From Aliiglaciecola lipolytica (lineage in GTDB: Bacteria > Pseudomonadota > Gammaproteobacteria > Enterobacterales > Alteromonadaceae): a DNA stretch of 43,477 nt. Every line of letters starts with the position of its first letter. The first letter of the stretch is position 1. The position numbers and the translations under genes are program-made. The stretch lies in assembly GCF_018860635.1 (NCBI RefSeq), contig NZ_JAHKPT010000020.1, forward strand, positions 1 to 43,477, given 5' to 3'. A model generated the notes under the pieces. The model had not been told where the DNA came from. It worked only from the letters and a program-made list of their open reading frames with translations, and made no database searches. Below, one piece after another: positions 16,427 to 25,209 of the stretch.

Positions 16427-17092
16427 CTATTTCTGAAAGGCTTTTTGCAAGTATGCATTAAATGCGGGCATAGCTTCAACTCTAGCTTGAGCAATCACTT
16501 TTGCTTCTGGCATGTCGTTTAATTTGGCTAATAGTTCCTTGGCTCCAGGCACTTCGGCTAATAAGTCGATATCAAATAACTTAGTTGCTATTGGCAGCGC
16601 TATATCAGCAGAATACAAAAAGAAAATATCTGCAGCGGTAAACTGGTCGCCAGCGATATATGGAGAAAAAGAAGCGACTCTAGAGAGTGACTGCATGCCG
16701 TTTAATAGTGCACGTTTAACTTCTTTTTTAGTGATATCCTCTCCTGGTACACCCCAAAAAGCTTCTGCCATACAACGCCTTGCAGGCAATTCCATATAAA
16801 GCTCAAGCATTTTTATCAGCTCTTTGGTTTTGGCTTTCTGAAATGGGTCTTCGGGATATAATTTGATGCCAGAATAATTATCATCTAGGTATTCTAAAAT
16901 GACATTGGTTTCAATCAAGACACCATGTTCCGTTTCTAACGCAGGCACTTTGCCCGTAGGGGATATAGCTAAATATTCTGGTGTTTGATTTGGGTAGGTT
17001 ATCACTTCTTGGTAATCGATTTTTTTTAGATCAGCGGCCAATTTCACCATATTGAAGTAATTGCTAACGGCAAACCCATATAATTTAAGCAT
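16427..17092 (-). CDS. Glutathione S-transferase family protein
   Basis: 221 residues from ATG 17092, preceded by GGGAG; the frame extends upstream to 17149 without a better start. The N-terminal thioredoxin-like domain shows MLKLYGFAVSNYFNMVKL, with the active-site region SNYFN, then SPTGKVPALET with the conserved cis-Pro and LIETNVILEYLDD with the glutathione-binding (E/S)(S/T) position read as ET. The C-terminal helical domain contains FTAADIFFLYSADIALP. It probably conjugates glutathione to electrophiles. The substrate cannot be read. Confidence 0.85.
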   Translation of the reverse strand: MLKLYGFAVSNYFNMVKLAADLKKIDYQEVITYPNQTPEYLAISPTGKVPALETEHGVLIETNVILEYLDDNYSGIKLYPEDPFQKAKTKELIKMLELYMELPARRCMAEAFWGVPGEDITKKEVKRALLNGMQSLSRVASFSPYIAGDQFTAADIFFLYSADIALPIATKLFDIDLLAEVPGAKELLAKLNDMPEAKVIAQARVEAMPAFNAYLQKAFQK

Positions 17093-17275
17093 AACATTCT
17101 CCCAACTTATAAAAGAAAGCATAATGTGCTTGTTTATCCACAAAGACACAACATTTGAATACTTATAGTTATGAATAAGAGCTGAAAAGCACTTGAGGTA
17201 ATCTATGTAAGATTATGTTTTTTAGGAATTAATTTTTTATATCGTAAATTTTGTGTAGTAAAACCTTCTTTAAAA

Positions 17276-17303
17276 TGTCATTGAAATTAAACTCTATTGT
17301 CAT
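17276..17303 (+). promoter_or_regulatory. Possible PhoB-like direct repeats before the TonB receptor
   Basis: TGTCAT occurs at 17276-17281 and again at 17298-17303, a spacing of 22 bases or two 11-base Pho-box periods. The middle repeat position (TTAAAC) matches poorly. It is suggested mainly because the genes downstream include two phosphatases. Confidence 0.3.
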
Positions 17304-17351
17304 CACTTCCTAGCACTCTAGCGCCCGAAAATTAAATACAAAAAGGGAACC

Positions 17352-19703
17352 ATGGTGCGCAACAATAAACAACTACCATTTCATTATTCGAGTCTTGGAA
17401 TGCTCGTGGCAGCAGCATTATTTGCACAGCATTCGTATGCTCAAGAAAACACCCAAGAAGCTGAAATAGAAGAAATCAGTGTTATCGGTAAAAGTGTTTC
17501 TTATGCCAATAACCAGACATCGGAGACGATGTTATTGCAGCAAAGTTCGCTTACCAGTGTTCTGTCCGTTATCGATAATTTACCTGGTGTATTAATTAAT
17601 GAAGGGGATACCTTCGGAACAGATGATTGGTCAACCACTGTTTCTATTCGAGGATTCCAGTTAAGTCTAGATCAACAGCAGATTGGTATCACCGTCGATG
17701 GTATTGCCAATGGTAATTCCAACTATGGTGGTGGCGCTAAAGCGAATCGTTATATCGACACTGAAAATCTTGCAACTGTTGAAGTGTCTCAAGGTACATC
17801 TGATATAGCATCTCGTTCTAACGAAGCCCTAGGCGGCACATTAAATTTCGTAACTATTGAGCCTGGCACTGAAGAACAAATGATTTTTAGTACCACATTG
17901 GGTGATTTCGATGCGCAAAAAATGTTTGTGCGTTATGAAACCGGCGAAATAGCTAAAGATACTTATGCGTGGTTTAGTGTTTCAAGTTCTAGCAATACCG
18001 ATTGGGTTAATCAATCGGCTGAAAATACTCGCGATCACATTGCCGCAAAAATCATAAGCAGTTATGGCGACACTGATTTAACCGCATATTTTTCTTGGGA
18101 TGATGCCCATGAAGACAACTACCAACGAGTTAGTTTGGATCAGTTTGTTCAAAATCCAGATTGGGATCGCTTAACGTCTGAATGGACTGGGATTCCCTAT
18201 ATCGATCAATTATATCGTAAAGGCTGGTCGACACTACGTGAAAATCGGTTTGCTTATGTTGAATTAGAGCATGATTTCGGTTCTGTAGTCGTCAATGCTA
18301 ATGCCTATTATCATTACAATGAAGGTCGTGGCGATTGGATCCCTCAATACCTAGTGGATGTGGAAGCTGATGGCACGGATCAGCCTCATTCTGAGTTGGT
18401 TTCTGGCAATATCGTAGAAGGTGGCAGTGCGTTGTCGACAATCTACTTTGTGGATGCTACTGGCGTTGCTTTGTCACCCATTGATGGTTGTGTAAGTTCA
18501 ATCACCTTCCCTTATGGCGGAGCTGGTGCCGAATATGATCCAGCGTGTTATGCATCTGGTGCATTGCCGGTTAGTTCTTATCGCCATACTCACTATGAAA
18601 AAGAGCGTATTGGATTTAATGCTGATTTTTCGTGGATTGCGCAAATAAATGATATGCAAAACAATCTTCGCGGTGGGATTTGGTATGAAGATTATGATCG
18701 TAACGAGTCTCGAGATTGGCACAAAATAATTGATTCTAGAGTTGGTTATGAGTTCGATAATACCCCTTATTGGGTGCAATATGACCGTTCTTTCCCTGTT
18801 GAAACTACCATGTTGTTTTTGGAAGACACCCTTGAGGCAGATATGTTCACCGCACGTTTTGGTGTTAAACAATTTTACGTAGATTTAGAACGGACCGACA
18901 ACTTTGGTGAGACAGAAAACGTCAGTATTTCGTCAGATTCCGATTTGTTGTTAAGCGCTGGTTTAGTGGTCCAAACCGGTCTTGACGGTCTAGAAGTATT
19001 TGCTGGCTATGCTGAAAACTTTGCAGCCATTAAAGACACAGTGCTTGAAGCTGATTCATCTCAGTTAGCAGATATATCGCCTGAAACGGCAGAAAATCTA
19101 GATTTAGGTGTTCGTTACAATGGCGACATTGTTACTGCAAGTTTGACTTATTATTCAATTAAATTTGAAGACAGATTGACATTTATTGCACCTGATTCAC
19201 CAGATGGAATTGATTTCTTAATCGGCACCAATGGCGGATATGTAAACGTTGGGGGTATCGATTCTAGCGGTCTTGAAGCTAGTATCAATATTCAAGTAAA
19301 TGACAACTTAAGCGTTTACGGTTCATTCACTAAAAATGACGCTGAATATACTGATGGTTCAATCGATTACCCAGTTGGAAATACCGTATTTGGTTCTGCC
19401 GAACATATGGCGGTTATTTCAATCGATTGGAATAGAAATAATTATATCGCAGGGCTATCGACGAAATGGGTAGATGATCGTTTTATCGATGCGGCTAATA
19501 CGCAAGTTGCAGATGCCTATTTAGTATCTGATTTCTATGCTGGTGTGATTATTGATGATTTGGGCGAAAGTGTTGATTCTATAGAGCTTCGTCTTACCGT
19601 AAACAATATGTTTGATGAAAGCTATTTAGGCGGTATTTCTGGTCAATCAGCTTGGATTGGAGCGCCACGCACCGCTGCATTCAACGCTATGGTTAAATTT
19701 TAA
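17352..19703 (+). CDS. TonB-dependent outer-membrane receptor
   Basis: 783 residues. A signal peptide ends near HSYAQ (residue 30), followed by a TonB-box-like EIEEISVIGK. The plug domain (VLSVIDNLPGVLINEGD, VSIRGFQLSLDQQQIGITVDGI, VEVSQGTSDIASRSNEALGGTL) precedes a 22-strand type barrel. The C-terminus has NNMFDESYLGGISG, the usual last-strand turn, and ends in a hydrophobic Phe (MVKF). The ligand is not readable. The next two genes on the strand encode secreted phosphatases, so a phosphorylated organic compound is a reasonable guess. RBS GGGA precedes ATG 17352. A strong terminator follows the stop. Confidence 0.9.
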   Translation: MVRNNKQLPFHYSSLGMLVAAALFAQHSYAQENTQEAEIEEISVIGKSVSYANNQTSETMLLQQSSLTSVLSVIDNLPGVLINEGDTFGTDDWSTTVSIRGFQLSLDQQQIGITVDGIANGNSNYGGGAKANRYIDTENLATVEVSQGTSDIASRSNEALGGTLNFVTIEPGTEEQMIFSTTLGDFDAQKMFVRYETGEIAKDTYAWFSVSSSSNTDWVNQSAENTRDHIAAKIISSYGDTDLTAYFSWDDAHEDNYQRVSLDQFVQNPDWDRLTSEWTGIPYIDQLYRKGWSTLRENRFAYVELEHDFGSVVVNANAYYHYNEGRGDWIPQYLVDVEADGTDQPHSELVSGNIVEGGSALSTIYFVDATGVALSPIDGCVSSITFPYGGAGAEYDPACYASGALPVSSYRHTHYEKERIGFNADFSWIAQINDMQNNLRGGIWYEDYDRNESRDWHKIIDSRVGYEFDNTPYWVQYDRSFPVETTMLFLEDTLEADMFTARFGVKQFYVDLERTDNFGETENVSISSDSDLLLSAGLVVQTGLDGLEVFAGYAENFAAIKDTVLEADSSQLADISPETAENLDLGVRYNGDIVTASLTYYSIKFEDRLTFIAPDSPDGIDFLIGTNGGYVNVGGIDSSGLEASINIQVNDNLSVYGSFTKNDAEYTDGSIDYPVGNTVFGSAEHMAVISIDWNRNNYIAGLSTKWVDDRFIDAANTQVADAYLVSDFYAGVIIDDLGESVDSIELRLTVNNMFDESYLGGISGQSAWIGAPRTAAFNAMVKF

Positions 19704-19735
19704 TTAAAATGCTTTATGTGTGACCCTGTGTCTAT

Positions 19736-19760
19736 GGGCTGCTTTTGCAGCCCTTTTTTT
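19736..19760 (+). terminator. Terminator or attenuator between receptor and phosphatase genes
   Basis: A perfect seven-base-pair stem GGGCTGC / GCAGCCC with loop TTTT and seven Ts. The next ATG is only 13 bases beyond the T-run and no promoter fits between, so the downstream phosphatases are probably expressed by read-through. Confidence 0.85.
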
Positions 19761-19773
19761 ATGGAGAAATTGA

Positions 19774-20925
19774 ATGAAACGTGCATTGGTTATGATTTTA
19801 TGTTTGTTTACTTTACTGGCAAGTGCGTTGGCCAGTAGTGCTGAAAACCTTATACTCATATCCCTCGATGGGGTTCGCTGGCAAGATGTGTATCGAGGTT
19901 ATGAACCAAAGTTGTACAGCGCAAATATCAACTCTGCTATTAAACAGCGCCAACTTGAACAGTTTGGCGGTTCTTCTGCAAGTGAAAAAAGAACTAGGCT
20001 TATGCCGTTTCTTTGGTCGAAAATTGCAAATAATGGGCTATTGCTGGGTAATCGAGACATTAATTCTGCCATGACAGTAAACAATTCCATGTGGTTTTCA
20101 TACCCTGGATATAACGAGCTATTAACCGGTAAAGCCGATCCAACGATTCGTGATAATGCAGCCAATAACAACAAAAACGTTACTTTTTTGGAATGGCTAA
20201 ATCAACAACCAATTTATCAACATAAGGTTGCTGTATTCGGTAGTTGGGATGTATTTCCGGCAATCATTAATCGGCAACGAAGTGGATTGCCAATCAATGC
20301 TGGTTTTGAATCTGCACACTGGCAAAATCTGTCAGAAAGAACCGAGTGGCTAAATCAATTGCAACAAAATATACCTAGCCCATGGCATAACGTACGCTTG
20401 GATGCTTTTACAATGGGTTTCGCAGAAGAATATGTTGAACAATTTAAACCCAAAGTGTTGTATTTGGCTTTAGGTGAAACAGATGACTTTGCGCACAATG
20501 GCAGTTATTGGCAATATGTGGATGCACTGCATCGTGCAGATAGCTTAATCGCAAATTTATGGCAGAAGCTACAAAGTATGCCGGAATATGCAGGTAAGAC
20601 TAATCTCATTATTACCACTGATCACGGGCGTGGTGAAACACTGAAAAGCTGGCCTCACCATGGCAGCCCTGAAGCGGTAAAGGGTTATATTAATGCAGAA
20701 GCAGAGTTCAAAAATGGGATAGTGGGTTCAAACGAAATTTGGCTCGCTGCCATGGGGCCAGACGTAAAGCAAATGATGGCAAACGATCATCCATTAGGAG
20801 AGCAAAAAAACACGCAAAGATTTAGTTTGGACCAAGTTGCCGCTACAGCCCTTCGTTTGTTAAATATAAAGCCAGACCAATTTAATGATGACATTGGTAA
20901 AGCTATTGAGGTAAACCAGCAATGA
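19774..20925 (+). CDS. Alkaline phosphatase superfamily protein (NPP/phosphodiesterase type)
   Basis: 383 residues with a signal peptide (residues 1-23, cleavage near ALASSA). Metal and nucleophile motifs of the type I phosphodiesterase/sulfatase-like fold are visible: LILISLDGVRW with D32, MWFSYPGYNELLTGK where S109 aligns with the NPP nucleophile, YLALGETDDFAHNGSYW with a metal Asp and His, and LIITTDHGRG with Asp-His, followed by HHGSPEA. It likely cleaves phosphate mono- or diesters in the periplasm. Its stop overlaps the start of the PhoD-like gene by four bases (ATGA), so the two are translationally coupled. Confidence 0.85.
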   Translation: MKRALVMILCLFTLLASALASSAENLILISLDGVRWQDVYRGYEPKLYSANINSAIKQRQLEQFGGSSASEKRTRLMPFLWSKIANNGLLLGNRDINSAMTVNNSMWFSYPGYNELLTGKADPTIRDNAANNNKNVTFLEWLNQQPIYQHKVAVFGSWDVFPAIINRQRSGLPINAGFESAHWQNLSERTEWLNQLQQNIPSPWHNVRLDAFTMGFAEEYVEQFKPKVLYLALGETDDFAHNGSYWQYVDALHRADSLIANLWQKLQSMPEYAGKTNLIITTDHGRGETLKSWPHHGSPEAVKGYINAEAEFKNGIVGSNEIWLAAMGPDVKQMMANDHPLGEQKNTQRFSLDQVAATALRLLNIKPDQFNDDIGKAIEVNQQ

Positions 20926-21986
20926 AAATCAATATTTATGCTGTTTGCTTGATTTTATTATTGAGTTCTCATGGTTTTGTATTCGCCCAGCAAGCAACGA
21001 CTAAACCTATCACCAAGATTTTATTTGGTTCTTGTGTGCATCAAGATAAACCACAACCTATTTGGGCACCGATTAATCAACAAAAGCCAGATCTGTTTAT
21101 GCTGTTAGGCGACAATATTTACGGTGATACAGAAGATATGCAGGTGTTAGCGGAAAAATACCAAAAACAAGCTAATGTTCCTGGCTTTAAACAATTAAGA
21201 GAAACGACGCCAGTGGTGGGAATCTGGGATGATCATGATTTTGGTGTAAATGATGGTGGTGCGGAATATCCTCAAAAGCAAGCATCCAAACAACTTATGC
21301 TAGATTATTTTAAAGAGCCTGATAATAGTCAAAGACGTAGTCGAGAAGATGGTGCTTATACGGCCTATATATACGGGCCGCTAGGACAGCAAGTACAGGT
21401 GATATTATTAGATTTGCGCTGGAATCGCAGTGCTCTTCATGCAGTATCGAAAACTCAATATGAAAAAATTAAATCACCTAATAACTTAGGCCCGTACGAG
21501 CCTGATCCTTCTGGTAAGGGCATGATGTTAGGTGAAACTCAGTGGCAATGGTTAGAAGAACAATTAAAACAGCCTGCTGATTTACGTATTTTAGTGTCTA
21601 GTATCCAGTTTATTTCTGAATTTACTGGCTGGGAAAGCTGGGCTAATTTTCCGCACGAGCGTGAACGCATGCTAGCCTTACTAGATGAGTTGAATATCAA
21701 GAACTTGTTCGCTATCAGTGGTGATACACATTGGGGGGAATTGTCAGTAGATAAAACCGAAAAAGGACAATCTATATGGGAGCTGACTTCATCAGGTTTG
21801 ACAGAAAGCTGGCATCAAATAAGTCCCAATGAACATCGACAAGGTCAAGCATTTATTGATGCAAACTTTGGGCAAATTGATATTCAATGGCCTAACTCAA
21901 ATGATGCAAAAGATGAAATTAAGGTTAGCTTGAGTCTCAAAGACACCCAAGGTAACTTGTTATTACAACAACATTTATCATTTTAA
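20922..21986 (+). CDS. PhoD-like alkaline phosphatase / phosphodiesterase
   Basis: 354 residues with a signal peptide ending near SHGFVFAQ. Metallophosphatase motifs typical of PhoD are present: KILFGSCVHQDK near the mature start, LFMLLGDNIYGDT, VVGIWDDHDFGVND, LLDLRWNR, MLGETQWQWLEEQL, LVSSIQFI and LFAISGDTHWGEL. Enzymes of this group are Ca/Fe-dependent phosphomono- or diesterases of the cell envelope. The start overlaps the preceding phosphatase gene, and both follow the TonB receptor on the same strand, making an uptake-and-hydrolysis locus likely. Confidence 0.88.
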   Translation: MKINIYAVCLILLLSSHGFVFAQQATTKPITKILFGSCVHQDKPQPIWAPINQQKPDLFMLLGDNIYGDTEDMQVLAEKYQKQANVPGFKQLRETTPVVGIWDDHDFGVNDGGAEYPQKQASKQLMLDYFKEPDNSQRRSREDGAYTAYIYGPLGQQVQVILLDLRWNRSALHAVSKTQYEKIKSPNNLGPYEPDPSGKGMMLGETQWQWLEEQLKQPADLRILVSSIQFISEFTGWESWANFPHERERMLALLDELNIKNLFAISGDTHWGELSVDKTEKGQSIWELTSSGLTESWHQISPNEHRQGQAFIDANFGQIDIQWPNSNDAKDEIKVSLSLKDTQGNLLLQQHLSF

Positions 21987-22085
21987 GATAAGGAATCTAG
22001 GTATTCAGCAACATACTGTTAATTGTGATTACCTTTTGCCATACTAAATTTTCGTTAAGATCAACTAAGCACTAGAGTAAAGTTA

Positions 22086-22763
22086 ATGTGTGGCAGATTC
22101 GCAAATCATGTGGGGGCAATGCACGGTTGGGCAGATATTTTATCAGACTGGCCAGCGCAGGCTGAATTGGGCTTTAATATAGCCCCCACTCAAATGGCTC
22201 CCATTGTGACGCCAGATGGATGCGAGGTCTTTCGCTGGGGGTTGTTACCTAGTTGGGTGAAAACTGCGAATACTGAATTTTCTACTTTCAATGCACGGCT
22301 TAAAACTCTGAGTGAAAAGCCCTCATTTCGACATGCGTGGGAAACCGGACAACGCTGTATTGTTCCAGCGTTAGGTTATTATGAATGGCGACAAGAAAAT
22401 GGGCATAAACAAGCTTATTTTGTCTGTCGTAAAGACGGTAACCCGATTTTATTTGGTGGTTTATATGAGTCTCCGAGAAAAGATGCCCCTGGTTCATTTA
22501 CTATCATTACCCGTCCCTCAGAAGGTGAGTTACAACCTCTGCATCACGCCATGCCTTTGATGTTCGATAGACAATTAGCTAAACAATGGTTTGACGCTGA
22601 CCAAAACCTTTGTCAAAGCGAAGAGATAGCATGGTTACCTTACGCAGACGATTACAAGTATTATCCGGTGTCTAGTCAAGTCAATAAAGTCGCCAACCAA
22701 GGCCCTGAGCTTATTCAAGAAACAGAGCCGGAAAGTCAAATTCAACAGGGTTTTGGCTTTTAA
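22086..22763 (+). CDS. SOS response-associated peptidase family (SRAP, YedK/HMCES-like)
   Basis: 225 residues. The catalytic Cys2 is present (MCGRFA), as it becomes N-terminal after Met removal and crosslinks to abasic sites in single-stranded DNA. Other family residues are N31 (FNIAPTQ), WGLLPSW, NAR at 69-71, FRHAWETGQRCIVPALGYYEW with E100 and the His motif LHHAMPLM near 152-159. The usual Arg of the H-x-RMP motif is Ala here. The RBS is weak (GAGTAAAG). It protects cells from abasic-site damage. No lexA or DNA polymerase gene is near. Confidence 0.9.
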   Translation: MCGRFANHVGAMHGWADILSDWPAQAELGFNIAPTQMAPIVTPDGCEVFRWGLLPSWVKTANTEFSTFNARLKTLSEKPSFRHAWETGQRCIVPALGYYEWRQENGHKQAYFVCRKDGNPILFGGLYESPRKDAPGSFTIITRPSEGELQPLHHAMPLMFDRQLAKQWFDADQNLCQSEEIAWLPYADDYKYYPVSSQVNKVANQGPELIQETEPESQIQQGFGF

Positions 22764-22764
22764 A

Positions 22765-22802
22765 AAAGGGGTGAGTTAATTATCGTTTCCCCCTTTATTT
22801 TT
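22765..22802 (+). terminator. Weak Rho-independent terminator
   Basis: AAAGGGG pairs with CCCCTTT across an 18-base loop and is followed by a T-rich tail, just after the SRAP stop codon. The long loop makes this weaker than the others in the window. Confidence 0.4.
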
Positions 22803-22856
22803 AACTCTTTACTACCCATCTATAGTTTATCTGGAATACATTGTAATGATTGGTAA

Positions 22857-23144
22857 ATGGACATACTCAGTGAAGCAGGAAACTATCGAAAGGAACTTAT
22901 TGGGCTAACTGCGATGCTCATATTTCCTATGCTCTTCATTGTTTTGAGCAAACTTATTAAGTGGGCAAAAAGAAACTCTAAAGGCGCCTTTGTTTTTTTA
23001 GCCATATTTCCTCTTATTTCGCTGTTTCCAATTCCCCCTTCGGCAACTGAAAGCCTAGATAAACAAAAACGCGAGCAAATTAAACGGGGTGAAGAATCCG
23101 GCGATCCTCCTGATGATATGAACGTAGATCATCAAGAACAATGA
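22857..23144 (+). CDS. Small membrane protein of unknown function
   Basis: 95 residues. Two hydrophobic segments (LIGLTAMLIFPMLFIVLS and GAFVFLAIFPLISLFPI) flank a short basic loop (KLIKWAKRNSKG), and the C-terminal third is charged (DKQKREQIKRGEESGDPPDD). No family was recognised. The RBS before the ATG is poor, so the exact start is not certain, but the coding pattern with two clear membrane helices supports a real gene. Confidence 0.55.
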   Translation: MDILSEAGNYRKELIGLTAMLIFPMLFIVLSKLIKWAKRNSKGAFVFLAIFPLISLFPIPPSATESLDKQKREQIKRGEESGDPPDDMNVDHQEQ

Positions 23145-23250
23145 ACGTTCGAAACTAAAAGGCGCCTAACATCGTTAAGAAAACTGCCTCGTCGGCATTA
23201 TGTTAGAGATACTATTGTTATTGGTTTGATATGAATCAAAGAGGTGTTAA

Positions 23251-23835
23251 ATGTGGGATGAAAGATACGCTGACAAAGACTATGCTTATGGCAAAGAGCC
23301 GAATACCTTTTTAGCAGAAAATTATCAAGCTATTCCACAAGGTCGGGTTTTAAGTTTGGCTGAAGGAGAGGGCCGTAACGCGGTATTTCTTGCTCAAAAA
23401 GGGTATTCAGTTACGGCAGTAGATGGCTCTGAAGTAGGCTTGAAAAAGGCTGAAATGTTGGCAAAAGAAAAAGGGGTTGAAATAGAGCTTATTCATGCTG
23501 ATCTAGCCGAGTTCGATATTGGTGAAGATATATGGGATGGCATTATTTCTATATTCTGTCCATTGCCTACCGAATTACGCAGCCAAGTATACAAAAGCGC
23601 GGTTAATGGGCTCAAAGCTGGTGGTGTGTTTTTGCTAGAAGCTTATACTCCCGAACAGTTAAAGCATGCGACCGGAGGCGGAAAATCGATTGATTCAATG
23701 ACCACTAAAGAGTCGTTGCTATCGGATCTCGGAAGGCTGAATTTCAGCCAATTACAAGAAATAGAACGAGACGTTATCGAGGGGATATACCATACAGGTA
23801 AAGGGGCTGTGATACAGGCAGTCGCAACTAAATAA
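23251..23835 (+). CDS. SAM-dependent methyltransferase, TehB-like
   Basis: 194 residues of class I methyltransferase fold. The N-terminus WDERYADKDYAYGKEPNTFL is typical of the TehB/thiopurine methyltransferase-like group. Motif I is VLSLAEGEGRNAVFLA near residue 34, with the acidic end of strand 2 in VTAVDGSEVGLKKAE and later ADLAEFDIGEDIWDGIISIF and GLKAGGVFLLEAYTPEQL. Substrate is unknown; family members act on tellurite, thiols or small molecules. RBS AGAGGTG precedes ATG 23251. Monocistronic or loosely grouped with the OsmC gene. Confidence 0.85.
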   Translation: MWDERYADKDYAYGKEPNTFLAENYQAIPQGRVLSLAEGEGRNAVFLAQKGYSVTAVDGSEVGLKKAEMLAKEKGVEIELIHADLAEFDIGEDIWDGIISIFCPLPTELRSQVYKSAVNGLKAGGVFLLEAYTPEQLKHATGGGKSIDSMTTKESLLSDLGRLNFSQLQEIERDVIEGIYHTGKGAVIQAVATK

Positions 23836-23915
23836 GGCACACATTTAACAACTGTTGTTAGCGCTGTTTGCGTCTGCCACAGGTCATTATTTGATAAAAT
23901 TTGGAGATTATGTGA

Positions 23916-24356
23916 ATGAAAGATTTACCCCATCAATACACTGTAATTGCTCAAGGCAATGTATCTGGCAGTTTAACTGCGAAATGCGAAAACTTGCCAG
24001 ATATTGACGTAGCCCCACCTTCACAGTTTGGTGGAGCAGGTGATAAATGGTCCCCAGAAGATCTTTTTATGGCCTCAATTGCAAACTGTTTTGTTTTATC
24101 ATTTCGTGCGATAGCTAGAGTAGCGAAGTTACAATGGCATTCGATTGAATGTTCATCAGAGGGTGAGTTAGACAAGTTTGATGGCAAAATTCAGTTCACT
24201 AAAGTCAAATCAAAAGTCAGGCTGGTTATTCCAAGCACCGAAAACAAAGATAATGCAGAAAGATTACTGATTAAATCAGATGAAAAATGCCTCATTCGTA
24301 ATTCGATTTCCTGTAGTACCAGTATTGAGTGTGAAATCGTATACGGCGACGAATAG
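23916..24356 (+). CDS. OsmC/Ohr family peroxidase-like protein
   Basis: 146 residues. The two redox Cys of the family are at 58 (ASIANCFVLSF) and 125 (DEKCLIRNS), with E48 in WSPEDLFMASIA. It should reduce organic hydroperoxides with thiol cofactors and act as a homodimer in the cytosol. RBS TGGAG precedes the ATG by about 10 bases. A terminator lies just downstream. Confidence 0.88.
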   Translation: MKDLPHQYTVIAQGNVSGSLTAKCENLPDIDVAPPSQFGGAGDKWSPEDLFMASIANCFVLSFRAIARVAKLQWHSIECSSEGELDKFDGKIQFTKVKSKVRLVIPSTENKDNAERLLIKSDEKCLIRNSISCSTSIECEIVYGDE

Positions 24357-24371
24357 TAGAGAAGCAAAAAA

Positions 24372-24403
24372 GGCGCAGAGTTAATTCACTTTGCGTCTTT
24401 TTT
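24372..24403 (+). terminator. Rho-independent terminator after osmC-like gene
   Basis: A nine-base-pair stem (GGCGCAGAG with CTTTGCGTC, including two G-U pairs), loop TTAATTCA and six Ts, preceded by an A-run on the 5' side. Confidence 0.75.
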
Positions 24404-24418
24404 ATTGGAGTCTAAGGT

Positions 24419-25078
24419 ATGAAGTTTTTGGTTTTTTTGGGGACTGTGCGTAATAGTACTCCCCCTAAACCTGCGCGTCTTGGCGAGCGAGTATGTAAAG
24501 CCTGCATAGCATGTTTAAACCATCGCTACGCGGCGCATACATTTGAGCTGGTGGATGCACTGGATTACCCGTTGCAGCCTGTTTTCAAGCCGCACTTTGC
24601 TTATTCTAGAAGCCAAGCGCCTACTGAGCTCAATCAGTTAGCCGACAAAATTCAATCAAGTGATGGTTACATCATGATAAGCCCTGAATATAATCATTCT
24701 ATGAGTCCGGCATTGGCCAACCTGCTAAACCACTTTGGTAGCTCTTTATTTTCCTATAAACCCAGTGCAATAGTCACCTATTCTGCCGGGCAATGGGGAG
24801 GTATGCGCGCAGCAGTGGGAATGCGCACTTTTCTTGCTGAATTAGGTTGCCTGCCTGTTTCGGCTATGATTCATGTGCCCAAAGCGCAAGACGTATTCTC
24901 TGAGGATGGTTCGCCACAAATCGGCGAAGACCAAGAATCATGGTTTAATTACTTTGCTCGCACCTTCAATCAATTAATTTGGTGGGCAGAAGCGGCCAAT
25001 CTGCATCGAGCTCAAATTGACCCTCACAATATGGTGAAGGACTTTAAAACAAACCCTTCCCAGCGCAATGCACCTTAG
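24419..25078 (+). CDS. NADPH-dependent FMN reductase family protein
   Basis: 219 residues of flavodoxin-like fold. The N-terminal strand and loop KFLVFLGTVRNSTPPKPARLGERV fits the FMN phosphate-binding loop, ISPEYNHSMSPALANLLNHFG is the highly conserved middle motif, and VTYSAGQWGGMRAAVGMRTFL is the second flavin-binding loop. It reduces flavins or quinones with NAD(P)H. RBS GGAG lies ahead of the ATG, close after the osmC terminator, so it probably has its own promoter or relies on read-through. Confidence 0.88.
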   Translation: MKFLVFLGTVRNSTPPKPARLGERVCKACIACLNHRYAAHTFELVDALDYPLQPVFKPHFAYSRSQAPTELNQLADKIQSSDGYIMISPEYNHSMSPALANLLNHFGSSLFSYKPSAIVTYSAGQWGGMRAAVGMRTFLAELGCLPVSAMIHVPKAQDVFSEDGSPQIGEDQESWFNYFARTFNQLIWWAEAANLHRAQIDPHNMVKDFKTNPSQRNAP

Positions 25079-25209
25079 TCTGTTTATTAAGCTTTTAGGA
25101 ATTGCTTGTTAGATACTGATACAGCATCTAAACTCTGCACAATCAATGTTCAAAGGGCTTTTTGGTGATAATTCAGGTTATTCCAAATAAACAATAAGGA
25201 TATGCCAGC

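Noticed and set aside
17220-17345. Fur box before the TonB-dependent receptor
   Set aside because: No stretch matches the 19-base Fur consensus in the gap; the AT-rich sequence gives only scattered partial matches.
23163-23212. Integron attC-like site: GCCTAAC and GTTAGAG around a 30-base spacer between small genes
   Set aside because: The right box departs from GTTRRRY, the site is shorter than known attC sites, the L boxes are missing and no second convincing site or integrase is present. The TAACAAC/GTTGTTA hairpin after the methyltransferase gene also fails the consensus.
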